From positions 1-64,000 of the forward strand of contig JAFLDL010000019.1 of the NCBI GenBank assembly GCA_017302435.1: a stretch of DNA of 64,000 nt, written 5' to 3'. Position 1 is the stretch's first letter, and the number at the start of each line of letters is the position of its first letter. This document shows positions 1-8,461 of this stretch, piece by piece. The notes under the pieces were generated by a model. The model was not told where the DNA came from and did no database searches. It was given only the letters and a program-made list of their open reading frames with translations. Origin of the DNA: Candidatus Accumulibacter necessarius. Its GTDB lineage: Bacteria; Pseudomonadota; Gammaproteobacteria; Burkholderiales; Rhodocyclaceae. Position numbers and translations under genes: made by a program.

Positions 1-123
1 GGCGGCAAATCGTTCCTCGCGAATGTCGACCGGAATGCGCTCCGGCTGGCACAGATCGCGCAACTCGCGCACACAGGTCTCGATGAACGCGAGTCTCTTC
101 TCGACGAGGTCGGTGTCGGTCAT
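1..123 (-). CDS. hepT: HepT-like ribonuclease toxin (DUF86), N-terminal part
   Basis: The first 41 codons of a leftward gene that runs off the left edge; it begins MTDTDLVEKRLAFIETC. The opening helix and the gene position fit HepT/DUF86 toxins, the HEPN-fold RNases of type VII toxin-antitoxin systems. The ATG overlaps the TGA of the upstream nucleotidyltransferase gene in an ATGA, the usual arrangement for MntA-HepT pairs. The catalytic R-x4-6-H motif would lie outside the window, so activity cannot be judged. Family assignment rests on the short N-terminus and its partner. Confidence 0.7.
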   Translation of the reverse strand, partial: MTDTDLVEKRLAFIETCVRELRDLCQPERIPVDIREERFAA

Positions 124-527
124 CGCACTGGCTGTCGCGCGGCTTGCCTGTACTCGCGCAAATAGGGCAGGAGATCGAAGTACGCATTGCGTGCCTGAAC
201 CTCGAAACGGATTCGCGCCGAGCGATCGCGTTCGCAAACCAGGACGCCATTGCGCAACACGCGATGGATCAGGTCCGCCGGCGCACGGTTGAGCACGACG
301 AGATCGACGTGGCGACCGATTGCTGCTTCCAGATCGGCGGCAAGGTCGATACCCAGCCCTTCCAGGGTTCTGGGGGGATCGGTGGCAAGCAACACGCCAA
401 GGTCAACGTCGCTGGCCGGACCGGCGGTACCGCGCGCCTGGCTGCCGAAGAGATACACGCACGCCAGATCCTCACCCCGGCTGGCGAAGAACTGGCGCAG
501 CGACTCGATCAATGCGGCTGACTGCAT
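120..527 (-). CDS. mntA: MntA-like nucleotidyltransferase antitoxin
   Basis: A 135-residue minimal nucleotidyltransferase. It shows the family core GSQARGTAGPASDVDLGVLL at about residues 28-47, with the G-S motif and the D-x-D metal pair, and a third acidic position in 'HVDLVVLN'. In type VII systems MntA AMPylates and silences the HepT RNase. It overlaps the downstream hepT by 4 bases, so the two are co-translated. It lies 75 bp downstream of the selD stop on the same strand and could be read from the same transcript, but nothing links it to selenium. A remnant of a related pair lies at 9.0-9.3 kb. Confidence 0.85.
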   Translation of the reverse strand: MQSAALIESLRQFFASRGEDLACVYLFGSQARGTAGPASDVDLGVLLATDPPRTLEGLGIDLAADLEAAIGRHVDLVVLNRAPADLIHRVLRNGVLVCERDRSARIRFEVQARNAYFDLLPYLREYRQAARQPVR

Positions 528-602
528 GGCGTCACGATCAAGGGAACGGGTGGGAACTCACTCGCGGGCAGTATAGGTGGCGGCAGCGATCACGGTCAAC
601 CG

Positions 603-2879
603 TCAGGTGCGTAGATGAATCGGTTCCATTGCCTCACCGGCTGGCAGCACGCGACCGATGCAGGCGGTCCGTGTGTAGCCCAGACGACGCAGCGCCGCGA
701 CGCAGTCGGCGGCGTTTGCGGCCGGCACGCTGGCGAGCAGGCCGCCGGCGGTCTGCGGGTCGAAGAGCAGCGGATAGTTCGGGTGCTGCCGCGCCTCGGG
801 CTGGTTCTGCAGCGCGCGGCGCAGCCGCACGTTGGCCGGCTGCAGCGAGCTGAGGATTCCCGCCGCGGCAGTCTCGGCGGCGCCGTCGAGCAGCGGCAGC
901 GCGGCGAGGTCGATTTCGGCGTCCACCCCCGACGGTCGCGTCATTTCGATCAGGTGTCCGAGCAGGCCGAATCCCGTGAGGTCGGTACAGGCGGTTACTC
1001 CGTGCGCGATCAGGCACGGCACGGCCAGCCGGTTCGATTGCTGCATCGAGGCCAGTGCAGCGTCGATCCAGCGGCCGCGCGCCTGCAGCCGGGCGTGCGC
1101 CGCGAACAGGGTGCCGGTGCCGATCGGTTTGGTGAGGATCAGCACGTCGCCCGGCTGCATGCCGCCCTTGCGCAGGACGTTGAGCAGCGTCTCGTCGATC
1201 AGGCCGTTGATCGCGAAACCCAGCGCCAGCTCGCGGCCCTCGCCGGTGTGACCGCCGACCAGCGCGCAGCCGGCGTCGTTGAGCACTGAAACGGCGCCGG
1301 CCATCATCTGGAACACCGTGTCCTCGACCTTGCTTTCCAGCCCGGGCGGAATCGTCGCGATCGCCGTCGCCGACTGCGGCGCGCCGCCCATGGCGAAGAT
1401 GTCGCCGAGCGCGTGATTGGCGGCGATCTGGCCAAACAGCCAGGGATCGTCGATGAAGGCGCGGAAGAAATCGACGCTATGGACCAGCGCACTGCCCGGC
1501 GGTACGCGCAGCACTGCCGCGTCGTCGGGGGAATGCAGGCCGATCAGCACGTCGGCGCGTTCGATCGGGTGAATGTTGGCCAGCGCCCGCGACAGCACCG
1601 TCGCCCCGACCTTGGCGCCGCAGCCGCCGCAGCGCATGGCGATCGCCGAGATGGCCTGGGTCTGCTCGGCCTCGTCGAGCGGAATCACCGCGGCCGGCGG
1701 CGCGGCGCCTTCTGCCATCGGCGCGAGTTCGCAGAAGCGACGCATGAAGCGGCGGTCGATCCAGTCCTTCCAGCGCCACACCCATTCGCCGCGCGCAAAA
1801 AGCCAGCCGCGCGAGGCGACCGCGTGCCGGTCGCCGGTGCTGATCAGCGCCAGCCAGCGCCGCTGCGGGCGATAGGACAGCAGCGGCTGGTGCAGCAGGC
1901 GTCGCCGCAGGTTCGCGGCCAGCGGCTGCCCCATGCGCACAGCGAAGACCCCGGCCTTTTCCAGCGGCCGGTCGATCACTGATGCGCAGTCGCCGGCGGC
2001 GAAGATCAGCGGATCGCTCTCGCTCTGCAGCGTGTCGCGGACGCGGATGAAACCCTGGCCATCCAGAGCCAGACCGGTGTCGCGCAGCCATGGCGCGCCG
2101 CCGGCCTGCGTCACCCAGACGATCTCGTCAGCGGCCAGCGTGTCTCCGTTGCGCGCTCGCAGGCAGCCAGCGGCGACGTCAACCACTTCCGCGCCGCGGT
2201 GGACCACCACCCGGCGCTCGGCCAGTACGCGCTCGAAGGCGCCGCGAACCAAGGCGTTGTGCGTCGGCAGGATCGTCGTGTCGGCGGAAAAGAGGTGGAA
2301 GCGCAACTCCTCCGGATCACGCCCGAGCGCCGCCAGTTCGCCGCGCAGCCGGTACTGCATCGCCAGCGTCAGCTCGACGCCGCCGGCACCGGCGCCGACG
2401 ACAGCGATCGTCGTCTTTCCGGCATGGGCCTGGACGCGCGCGAGCAGCGCCAGCCAGCGTTCGTTGAAGCGGCGGATGGGCTTAACCGGCACCGCGTGCT
2501 CGGTGGCGCCAGGGACGCGCGCGAGCTGCGGTGTCGAGCCGATGTTGATCGACAGCAGGTCATAGGGTAGCGGCGGCCGCGTGCGGCACAGCACCTTGCG
2601 CGCGCGGCGATCGATGCCGACCACCTCGTCGCGGAAATAGCGCGCGCCGGCAAACTCGGCCAGTCGCCGCAGGTCGATGTGCACCGCATCGAAATCATAG
2701 TGCCCGGCTATGTAGCCGGGCAGCATGCCCGAGTAAGGTGTGTCGGTGTCGGTGCAGAGCACCGTCAACCGCACACCGGCCAGCGGCTGCATGGCAAACC
2801 TGCGCAGCACGACAACGTGGCTGTGACCGCCGCCGATCAGGACAATGTCGCGGACGATGGGAGTGCCTGTCGCCTGCAT
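603..2879 (-). CDS. selD: NADH dehydrogenase-like flavoprotein fused to selenide,water dikinase (SenC of the selenoneine pathway)
   Basis: A 758-residue two-domain protein. Residues 1 to about 400 form an NDH-2-like pyridine-nucleotide oxidoreductase: a dinucleotide-binding start 'VLIGGGHSHV', a second one 'VVGAGAGGVE', and a FAD-binding 'FAAGDCASV'. From about residue 415 a SelD domain follows, with the catalytic cysteine region 'RCGGCGAK' and the metal/ATP motifs 'HSPDDAAV' and 'GGHTGEG'. SelD makes selenophosphate from selenide and ATP; the flavoprotein half probably supplies reducing power (inference). Selenocysteine is not needed here, as the site is Cys. Its ATG directly follows a senB-type stop (TGAATG), now belonging to a displaced senB end, so it was the last gene of a senB-senC operon. 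Selenophosphate feeds SenB. Confidence 0.93.
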   Translation of the reverse strand: MQATGTPIVRDIVLIGGGHSHVVVLRRFAMQPLAGVRLTVLCTDTDTPYSGMLPGYIAGHYDFDAVHIDLRRLAEFAGARYFRDEVVGIDRRARKVLCRTRPPLPYDLLSINIGSTPQLARVPGATEHAVPVKPIRRFNERWLALLARVQAHAGKTTIAVVGAGAGGVELTLAMQYRLRGELAALGRDPEELRFHLFSADTTILPTHNALVRGAFERVLAERRVVVHRGAEVVDVAAGCLRARNGDTLAADEIVWVTQAGGAPWLRDTGLALDGQGFIRVRDTLQSESDPLIFAAGDCASVIDRPLEKAGVFAVRMGQPLAANLRRRLLHQPLLSYRPQRRWLALISTGDRHAVASRGWLFARGEWVWRWKDWIDRRFMRRFCELAPMAEGAAPPAAVIPLDEAEQTQAISAIAMRCGGCGAKVGATVLSRALANIHPIERADVLIGLHSPDDAAVLRVPPGSALVHSVDFFRAFIDDPWLFGQIAANHALGDIFAMGGAPQSATAIATIPPGLESKVEDTVFQMMAGAVSVLNDAGCALVGGHTGEGRELALGFAINGLIDETLLNVLRKGGMQPGDVLILTKPIGTGTLFAAHARLQARGRWIDAALASMQQSNRLAVPCLIAHGVTACTDLTGFGLLGHLIEMTRPSGVDAEIDLAALPLLDGAAETAAAGILSSLQPANVRLRRALQNQPEARQHPNYPLLFDPQTAGGLLASVPAANAADCVAALRRLGYTRTACIGRVLPAGEAMEPIHLRT

Positions 2880-2993
2880 TCAGCTCGCTTCCAGCAAATC
2901 AGCGACCAGCCGGCGCAGCTCGGCGCGCTCGCGCGTCGGGGTGAAGAGCCGCACCCTTTCGCCGAACTGCGCCCTGCACGACCAGACGTTCTT
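2880..2993 (-). repeat. Displaced, diverged copy of the senB 3' end
   Basis: Read on the minus strand this stretch ends in a senB-like C-terminus (RERAELRRLVADLL) and a TGA that touches the ATG of selD. About 60 of the first 69 bases match the end of the intact senB at 20754-20822. Beyond that the match fades. A further weak match to the 10-kb copy resumes at 3135-3180. I read it as the original senB end, left attached to senC when an insertion separated the genes. Confidence 0.8.
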
Positions 2994-3612
2994 ACCGTGA
3001 ACATCATCGCCGCTTCGCACGGTGGCAATCATGGCAGGCTCCATCACGAGGAATTCTTGATGTTTCATGATAGGGAAAGATGGAACAAATGACCATGACC
3101 ACCCGCAGCGCTTGCCCGCCGGCAAACAGCAGGCCTGGATTCCAGACGTGCCTTGGTCGCAATTGAAAGCTGGTGCTTTTGGCGTTTCCCGAGTTTCTAC
3201 GGCAGCCAGAAGACTGGCCTGGAGGCGGCGCGCGACGCGGGGCGCCGGCTGCGCATCTTCGGCGAGATGAGTCCACGATGGCGCTTGTTCGGCAGCGAGA
3301 TTACCGGGGACTGCCGGCAAGAGACGCCACGCGGGCCACTCGCCACAGCGTGCAGCAAGGTTTCGCCCGGACGCTGCTCGGCCGCGTAGTTCTACGGAGC
3401 AGCGGGTAGTTTTCCGGATAGCGGGACAGCGATTGCCCGGCTAATCTTCAGCGTGCCCAGGTTGTGGCCGGAGCCCCGGTGGTACGACGCAAGGCTTTCT
3501 ATGCGGCATCGTCCCGGTTCAGGCAGGGCGCAGATCTCTTGTCGTGGCGACGCGAGCTCTGCGACATCCAATGTTCGCCGCTGTCCTGCAGCAGTGCTTG
3601 CGGAGCACCAGC
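2994..3612. other. Noncoding, decayed sequence
   Basis: No credible gene. Apart from the short block at 3135-3180, which resembles 10103-10147, it shows no recognisable fragment. Open frames here have no family features and no ribosome-binding sites. Confidence 0.5.
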
Positions 3613-3928
3613 ATGAAAGTACCGAAAATCCTCCCGTGGCTTGCCAGTCGGGCCGGTATCAGTGAAGACCTTGCGCTCGAGTTGTGGCGCTGCGCAGCGA
3701 GAGAAACGGAAATGTCGATCGCCGACTGCGACAGTTCGGACTACTATGGACGGGCCATCGCTCGCCTTGTTGACCTGGCGGAAAGCGAGGGCAAGCAGAG
3801 CATCGTGCATGGCACGGTTGGCGGCGAGACACGTCTTTCCTGCCGTGGCGCCACCAGAACCGGATCTCGAAAAGTCAACTACCTGCCGTGCAGAACATTG
3901 GAAGGCTCTGGCAAGCGAACTTGAATGA
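3613..3928 (+). pseudogene. Small conserved-looking gene, frameshifted
   Basis: The frame starting ATG at 3613 reads MKVPKILPWLASRAGIS, then a helical segment ending in 'ARLVDLAESE' near 3790. After that this frame loses protein character. A second frame continues plausibly to a stop at 3928 (ending 'HWKALASELE'). This is what one frameshift between about 3790 and 3820 would give. I remember similar short proteins with a 'PKILPWLA' start in related bacteria but know no function. It lies in the decayed left end of the inserted block. Confidence 0.4.
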
Positions 3929-4106
3929 CTTCATCGGCTTTCACCGGCACGCCCGATGAACGGTTGGGACCCCGGTTCGCTGGCGAGCGGACATGGGAGC
4001 GTGGGTCGAGGGTTCTGTGGGCCAGGGCACTGGCGAGCATCGCTGGAGCCTTGCCACTGAGTTGCCCAATTTGCCACAGTCAAATACGGATCACGGCCCG
4101 GAAGTC

Positions 4107-4274
4107 ATGATCCGCGCAAGCATCCTGAAAGGCTGGTTCTATGTCGGGGCTACTGGGTTGCTGCTTTAACTCCTGGTCGCCCGCCTGCTCGACGGACTGA
4201 ACGCGTTGCACCAGCGCGAAATCGACAACTACCGAGAAATGCAGCGCACTCATCCGCTATCCTGCCAACGGTAA
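4107..4274 (+). pseudogene. Remnant of a sensor-kinase N-terminus
   Basis: From the ATG at 4107 the frame reads 'ASILKGWFYVGATGLLL', then TAA at 4167, then 'LLVARLLDGLNALHQRE' to a second stop at 4272. This matches the second membrane segment of the large hybrid kinase at 37273-40839 ([21 protein letters not shown]), where the first stop replaces a tyrosine codon. It is a dead fragment of a paralogous membrane kinase: the first membrane segment and all PAS and catalytic domains are missing. Confidence 0.65.
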
Positions 4275-4342
4275 GCGATCGCGCTGGAACTACCTGCCAA
4301 GTGGATCAGTCTATTGAAAGCAAATTCATAGAAGGATCTATC

Positions 4343-4942
4343 TTGACCCTGTCCAGCAGTTCTCTGATCACCGCCTGCACTGACGGCAAGGCCGCCGTCA
4401 CCGACAGCATCGTGCTGGGCATGGGCTGTTTCTGGGGTGCCGAAAGGCGCATGGCGGCCATTCCCGGCGTGCTTGATGTCGAAAGCGGTTACGCCAATGG
4501 CGAGATCGCTGGCACCTACGATGCGGTGCTGGCCCACGAACGGATGCTGCAATGGGGCAGGACTACCCGGCGCAACCATGCCGAAGTGGTCAAGGTCACC
4601 TTCGATCCGGCCCGGGTCAATCTGGAAAAGGTGCTGATCCAGTTCTGGGAAAGCCACAACCCGACGCAGGGTGACCGTCAGGGCAACGACGTCGGCACCA
4701 ACTATCGCAGCGCGGTCTATACCAACAGCGAAGCCCAGCAGGCCATTGCCCTGAAAACCCGCGAGGCCTACCAGGCCGCGCTGACGGGCGCCGGTCACGG
4801 CAGGATCACGACGGACATCGCGCCGCTGCAAAGGTACTTCCTGGCCGAGGAGTACCACCAGGACTATCTGGTCAAGAACCCGGGCGGCTACTGCGGCCTC
4901 GGTGGGACTGGCGTCAAATACCCCGCTGACGTCGATACGTAA
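4343..4942 (+). CDS. msrA: Peptide-methionine (S)-S-oxide reductase MsrA
   Basis: About 199 residues from a TTG at 4343, chosen because GAAGGA lies 6 bases upstream; an in-frame GTG at 4301 would add 14 residues. The catalytic signature GCFWGAE carries the nucleophilic cysteine. The family blocks 'YANGEIAGTYDAVL', 'HAEVVKVTFDP' and 'NYRSAVY' follow. 'HQDYLVKNPGGYCG' near the C-terminus supplies a candidate resolving cysteine. MsrA reduces methionine S-sulfoxide in oxidised proteins. It is alone on its strand, facing the AraC gene. Its kinship with the glutaredoxin further along the block is only thematic. Confidence 0.92.
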   Translation: MTLSSSSLITACTDGKAAVTDSIVLGMGCFWGAERRMAAIPGVLDVESGYANGEIAGTYDAVLAHERMLQWGRTTRRNHAEVVKVTFDPARVNLEKVLIQFWESHNPTQGDRQGNDVGTNYRSAVYTNSEAQQAIALKTREAYQAALTGAGHGRITTDIAPLQRYFLAEEYHQDYLVKNPGGYCGLGGTGVKYPADVDT

Positions 4943-4971
4943 GGGATCCACCAGCCTGGCCGAAGATGGGG

Positions 4972-5925
4972 CTACGCCTCGGCATTGCGCCAGGCTGCCG
5001 GCGTCGTGCCGAAGGCCCGCTTGAATGCCCGGTTGAAGGCGGCATCCGATTCGTAGCCGACTTCGGCGGCGATCTGCGCCGTTGCTGCCGTGCTTTCGCG
5101 CAGGCGCACGGCGGCCAGTTGCAGGCGCCAGTGGGCCAGGTAGCGCATTGGCGGCTGGCCGATCAGGGCGGTGAAGCGCTCGGCAAAGGCGGAGCGCGAC
5201 AGGCCGACGGCGCGTGCCAGTTCCTCGGTGGTCCACGGATGCGCGACGCGGCCGTGCAACAGAGCCAGGGCGCGGCCGATCAGGCGGTCGCGCAGGCCGG
5301 CCAGCCAGCCGCTCTGGCCTTCTGGCAGGGCTGCCACGTAACGGCGCACGCCCTCGACGAACAGCAGCTCGGCCAGCTTGCCGAGCACGGCGGCCGAACC
5401 GCTGCTGCTGCCGGCGAATTCTGCGGCGGCATGGCGGAAGGAGTTTTCCATCCAGGCGCCACCGGCGCCGTCGCGTACGCCGAGTTTGAGCATCGGCGGC
5501 AGGGTTTTCAGCAGCAGGTTGTCCGGCATGTCGCAGCCGAGATAGCCGCAGATGATGTGCGTCGGCTCGCCGCCACCGCCGTGGCGCAGCACCGCGGGCG
5601 TCCGTTCGCCGGGCGCCTGCACCTGGTCGTCGATGACCACCGGTCGCAGGTCGGCGGCGCTACCCAGGACATGTGCGTCGTTGCGCGGCAGCAGCACGAT
5701 CTCACCGGCAAGCACCGGTAGCGGGGCGTCGTCGCCGACGCGCACCAGCAGCCGGCCATCAATCACGTAGTGGTAGGCGATCAGGTGTGCCGGCAGGCGC
5801 CCCTGGGCCGCCAAATCCTCAGGCCCCACCTGCGATACCACGCACCACGGCGCGGTGAATTCGGCGTCGAGAAACACACCGCCGGAAACGCGCACCGCGG
5901 CAAACACCTCGGACAGGACATCCAT
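4972..5925 (-). CDS. AraC-family transcriptional regulator, cupin type
   Basis: 317 residues from the ATG at 5925, which is preceded by a near-perfect AAGGAGGT; longer frames upstream lack this site. The N-terminal half is a cupin-like sensing domain (AraC_binding_2/cupin_6 type, 'YHYVIDGRLLVRV', 'GEIVLLPRNDAHVLG'). The last 100 residues hold the paired helix-turn-helix AraC DNA-binding domain ('WTTEELARAVGLSRSAFAER' and 'IAAEVGYESDAAFNRAFKR'). It is divergent from the TTC38-like gene at 6077 with about 150 bp between starts, so that gene is its likely target; the ligand is unknown. Confidence 0.9.
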   Translation of the reverse strand: MDVLSEVFAAVRVSGGVFLDAEFTAPWCVVSQVGPEDLAAQGRLPAHLIAYHYVIDGRLLVRVGDDAPLPVLAGEIVLLPRNDAHVLGSAADLRPVVIDDQVQAPGERTPAVLRHGGGGEPTHIICGYLGCDMPDNLLLKTLPPMLKLGVRDGAGGAWMENSFRHAAAEFAGSSSGSAAVLGKLAELLFVEGVRRYVAALPEGQSGWLAGLRDRLIGRALALLHGRVAHPWTTEELARAVGLSRSAFAERFTALIGQPPMRYLAHWRLQLAAVRLRESTAATAQIAAEVGYESDAAFNRAFKRAFGTTPAAWRNAEA

Positions 5926-6076
5926 CTTCCACCTCCTTGAACAAGGCCCCGGCGTTTCGGTCAAATCTTTAGGCGCCTCGGGTCTGTCAGCGCCCCTGGC
6001 TAAGGATTATCTTGGCACTGCGCGCCAACCCCGGCGCCCACCACAAGCAAAGTCATCCAGCCAAAGGAGAAACCCC

Positions 6077-7405
6077 ATGATCCTGCAAGACGATCTCACT
6101 CTGACCTATTCCGGCGCCAGCGCCGACAGCCTCGCGTTCTACCGCCGCGCCCTGCATCAATTCGCCTGCTACATCGAAGATCCGGTCGCCAGCGTCGATG
6201 CCGCCAGCGCGCAGCAGCCGGATTTCGTCATGGCTCACGTGCTCAAGGCCTACCTGCACCTGCTCGGCACCGAACCGGCCGGCCTCGCGGTCGCCCGCAA
6301 CTGCCTCGACGCCGTCCAGCGGTTGCCAAGCAACCCGCGTGAACGCGGTCACATCGAGGCGGTCAGCCAGATGCTCGACGGAAAGTGGCATCGCGCCGGC
6401 CGCCTGCTCGAAGACCTGTCGATTGAATTTCCGCGCGACAGCCTGGCGCTGCAAGCTGGCCATTTGACCGATTTCTACGTCGGCAATTCCCGCCTGCTGC
6501 GCGACCGCATCGCCAGGGCGCTGCCCGCCTGGTCGCCGGGCATGCCGGGCTATCACGCAATCCTCGGCATGCACGCCTTCGGCCTCGAAGAAATGGCCGA
6601 CTACGCCCGCGCCGAAGCGCAGGGCAGGGCGGCAGTCGAACTCGAACCACGCGACGGCTGGGCGCAGCATGCGGTCGCCCACGTCATGGAAATGCAGTGC
6701 CGCCCGCGCGACGGCATTGCCTGGATGCGCGCCAACCCGGCCGCCTGGTCGACCGACAGCTTCTTCAAGGTGCACCTGTGGTGGCACCTGGCGCTCTACC
6801 ACCTCGAACTGGGCGAGATCGACGAAGTGCTGGCGCTGTTCGACGGCCCGATCTACGGCGAGCGCTCGACGGTTGTGCTCGACATGATCGATGCCTCGGC
6901 GCTTCTGTGGCGCCTGCACCTGCGCGGCATCGACGTCGGCAGCCGCTGGCAGAGCGTGGCCGATGGCTGGCAGCCGATCGCCACTGCCGGCAACTACGCC
7001 TTCAACGACCTGCACGCGGTGATGGCCTTCGCCGGCGCCCAGCGCCCGGATGCCGTGGCGGCAGTGCTGGAAACCCAGCAATGGGCGATGCAGCACGGCA
7101 ACGACAACGAAGCCTTCACCCGCGAGGTCGGCCATCCGCTGACGCTGGCCATCAAGGCGTTCGGCCAGGGGCGCTACGATGAATGCGTGCGCCTGATCCG
7201 CCCGGTCCGCGAGATCGCCCAGCGCTTCGGCGGCAGCCATGCCCAGCGCGATTTGATCGACCTGACGCTGATCGAAGCCGCGCTCCGCGCCGGCCAGCAC
7301 CACCTCGCCGCCGCCCTGTGCGCCGAACGTCTGCCGATGCGCGGCCACAGCCCGCTGACGCGGCAGTTGCTGGCGCGGAGTGAGCCGTTGCGGGCTGCTG
7401 CCTGA
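6077..7405 (+). CDS. Tetratricopeptide-repeat protein, TTC38-like
   Basis: 442 residues from the ATG at 6077 behind AAAGGAGA. It is helical throughout, with repeated pairs of amphipathic helices ('AHVLKAYLHLLGTEPAGL', 'AVAHVMEMQ', 'HLWWHLALYHLELGEIDEVL'). This composition, with the 'WHLALYHLE' stretch, fits the TTC38 family found in bacteria and animals, whose role is unknown. No signal peptide is seen, so it is probably cytoplasmic. It is divergent from an AraC regulator and followed 80 bp later by the VOC gene on the same strand, which could share its transcript. Function is unknown. Confidence 0.82.
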   Translation: MILQDDLTLTYSGASADSLAFYRRALHQFACYIEDPVASVDAASAQQPDFVMAHVLKAYLHLLGTEPAGLAVARNCLDAVQRLPSNPRERGHIEAVSQMLDGKWHRAGRLLEDLSIEFPRDSLALQAGHLTDFYVGNSRLLRDRIARALPAWSPGMPGYHAILGMHAFGLEEMADYARAEAQGRAAVELEPRDGWAQHAVAHVMEMQCRPRDGIAWMRANPAAWSTDSFFKVHLWWHLALYHLELGEIDEVLALFDGPIYGERSTVVLDMIDASALLWRLHLRGIDVGSRWQSVADGWQPIATAGNYAFNDLHAVMAFAGAQRPDAVAAVLETQQWAMQHGNDNEAFTREVGHPLTLAIKAFGQGRYDECVRLIRPVREIAQRFGGSHAQRDLIDLTLIEAALRAGQHHLAAALCAERLPMRGHSPLTRQLLARSEPLRAAA

Positions 7406-7485
7406 GCTGCACTGCCGGCGCCGGCCGGGAATCACCACCGGCGGCGCCGGCGTCCGCCCGATACCTCATCCATAGGAGAAGCAAA

Positions 7486-7965
7486 ATGCTCAGCAAGAAC
7501 ACGATTTGCCTCTGGTTCGACGGCAGCGCACTCGAAGCCGCACAGTTCTACGCCAGGACATTTCCGGACAGCGCGGTGGGAACGATCCAGCGGGCGCCCG
7601 GTGACTATCCCTCTGGGCGGCAGGGCGACGTCCTGGTAGTCGAGTTCACCGTGATGGGCATCCCTTGTCTTGGCCTGAACGGGGGGCCGGAGTTCAAGCA
7701 CAGCGAGGCGTTCTCGTTCCAGGTGGCGACCGACGACCAGGCCGAAACCGACCGCTTGTGGAACGCGATTATCAGCAACGGCGGCCAGGAAAGCGCCTGC
7801 GGCTGGTGCAAGGACAAGTGGGGCCTGTCGTGGCAGATCACCCCGCGCGCCCTTACCGCTGCGATTGCCGATCCTGATCGGGCAGCGGCCAAGCGCGCTT
7901 TCGCGGCGATGATGCAGATGGGAAAGATCGACATCGCGGCGATCGAAGCGGCCCGGCGGGGGTGA
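7486..7965 (+). CDS. VOC-superfamily (PhnB-like) protein
   Basis: 159 residues, ATG behind AGGAG. The family pattern is clear: start 'NTICLWFDGSALEAAQFYA', centre 'LNGGPEFKHSEAFSFQV', then 'CGWCKDKWGLSWQITP'. This is the PhnB-like or '3-demethylubiquinone-9 3-methyltransferase' domain of the vicinal-oxygen-chelate fold; that old name does not imply ubiquinone methylation. Such proteins are often encoded near AraC-type regulators and act as small metal-dependent lyases or binders. The substrate cannot be predicted. It follows the TTC38-like gene. Confidence 0.88.
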   Translation: MLSKNTICLWFDGSALEAAQFYARTFPDSAVGTIQRAPGDYPSGRQGDVLVVEFTVMGIPCLGLNGGPEFKHSEAFSFQVATDDQAETDRLWNAIISNGGQESACGWCKDKWGLSWQITPRALTAAIADPDRAAAKRAFAAMMQMGKIDIAAIEAARRG

Positions 7966-8274
7966 GGCTCATCAATCGTGCGGTGAGGCGAGATTCGTGG
8001 ATGTCGGGCGCATTGACGGCTCGGTCAGACTTCGCCGCGCAGCGGTCAACGTGTGGGCGTGGTGCCTGAACCAGTATGACTCGCCGGACGATACCCCCTA
8101 CGCGGCTCGCCCCCGCGCGTGGTGCGTGGCGGCTCCCGGACCTCAACCGCGACCTCGCGCGCTGCAGGCGCTGCAGACGGGTAAGCCGCCAGGGTCTAAC
8201 ATTCCAACATTCCTTCGGAGGCGTTCGTCCGCCACGATCGTGGGAGGGAGGCGGCACCCGGGCCCAATGCGAGA
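7966..8274. other. Intergenic stretch without recognisable genes
   Basis: Open frames here have no family features. The only notable feature is a promoter-type repeat that starts at its right end (8275). Confidence 0.5.
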
Positions 8275-8334
8275 ATGACGCCGTTTGATGAAGGCACATC
8301 TCTTCTCGTTGGCACCGTTCGATTTCTTATCCTT
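8275..8334 (+). repeat. 60-bp dispersed promoter-type repeat, copy A
   Basis: The sequence runs from ATGACG to GATTTCTTATCCTT. It matches copies at 9933-9991 and 35880-35939 in order and spacing: the start box to the GTT(G/C)GATTT block is 41-42 bases in all three. In this copy the -35 and -10 boxes are weak (ATGACG, ATCTCT), so it may be inactive. It lies 128 bp upstream of the glutaredoxin gene. Confidence 0.6.
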
Positions 8335-8370
8335 TGAGGCTGCGCGGGCCAGCGCGGACCACAACCGGGA

Positions 8371-8400
8371 TTGACCGCGGTTTGCGGCGCTGCCTATACT
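8371..8400 (+). promoter_or_regulatory. Predicted sigma-70 promoter of the glutaredoxin gene
   Basis: TTGACC at 8371-8376 and TATACT at 8395-8400 are separated by 18 bases, 61 bp upstream of the ATG at 8462. Both boxes are close to the consensus. Prediction by sequence only. Confidence 0.65.
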
Positions 8401-8461
8401 GTCGGGTGCCGGGTCGAGTCGCCGCCCGCGACCCGCTGCCTTACTGCAAACAGCCGCCGCC

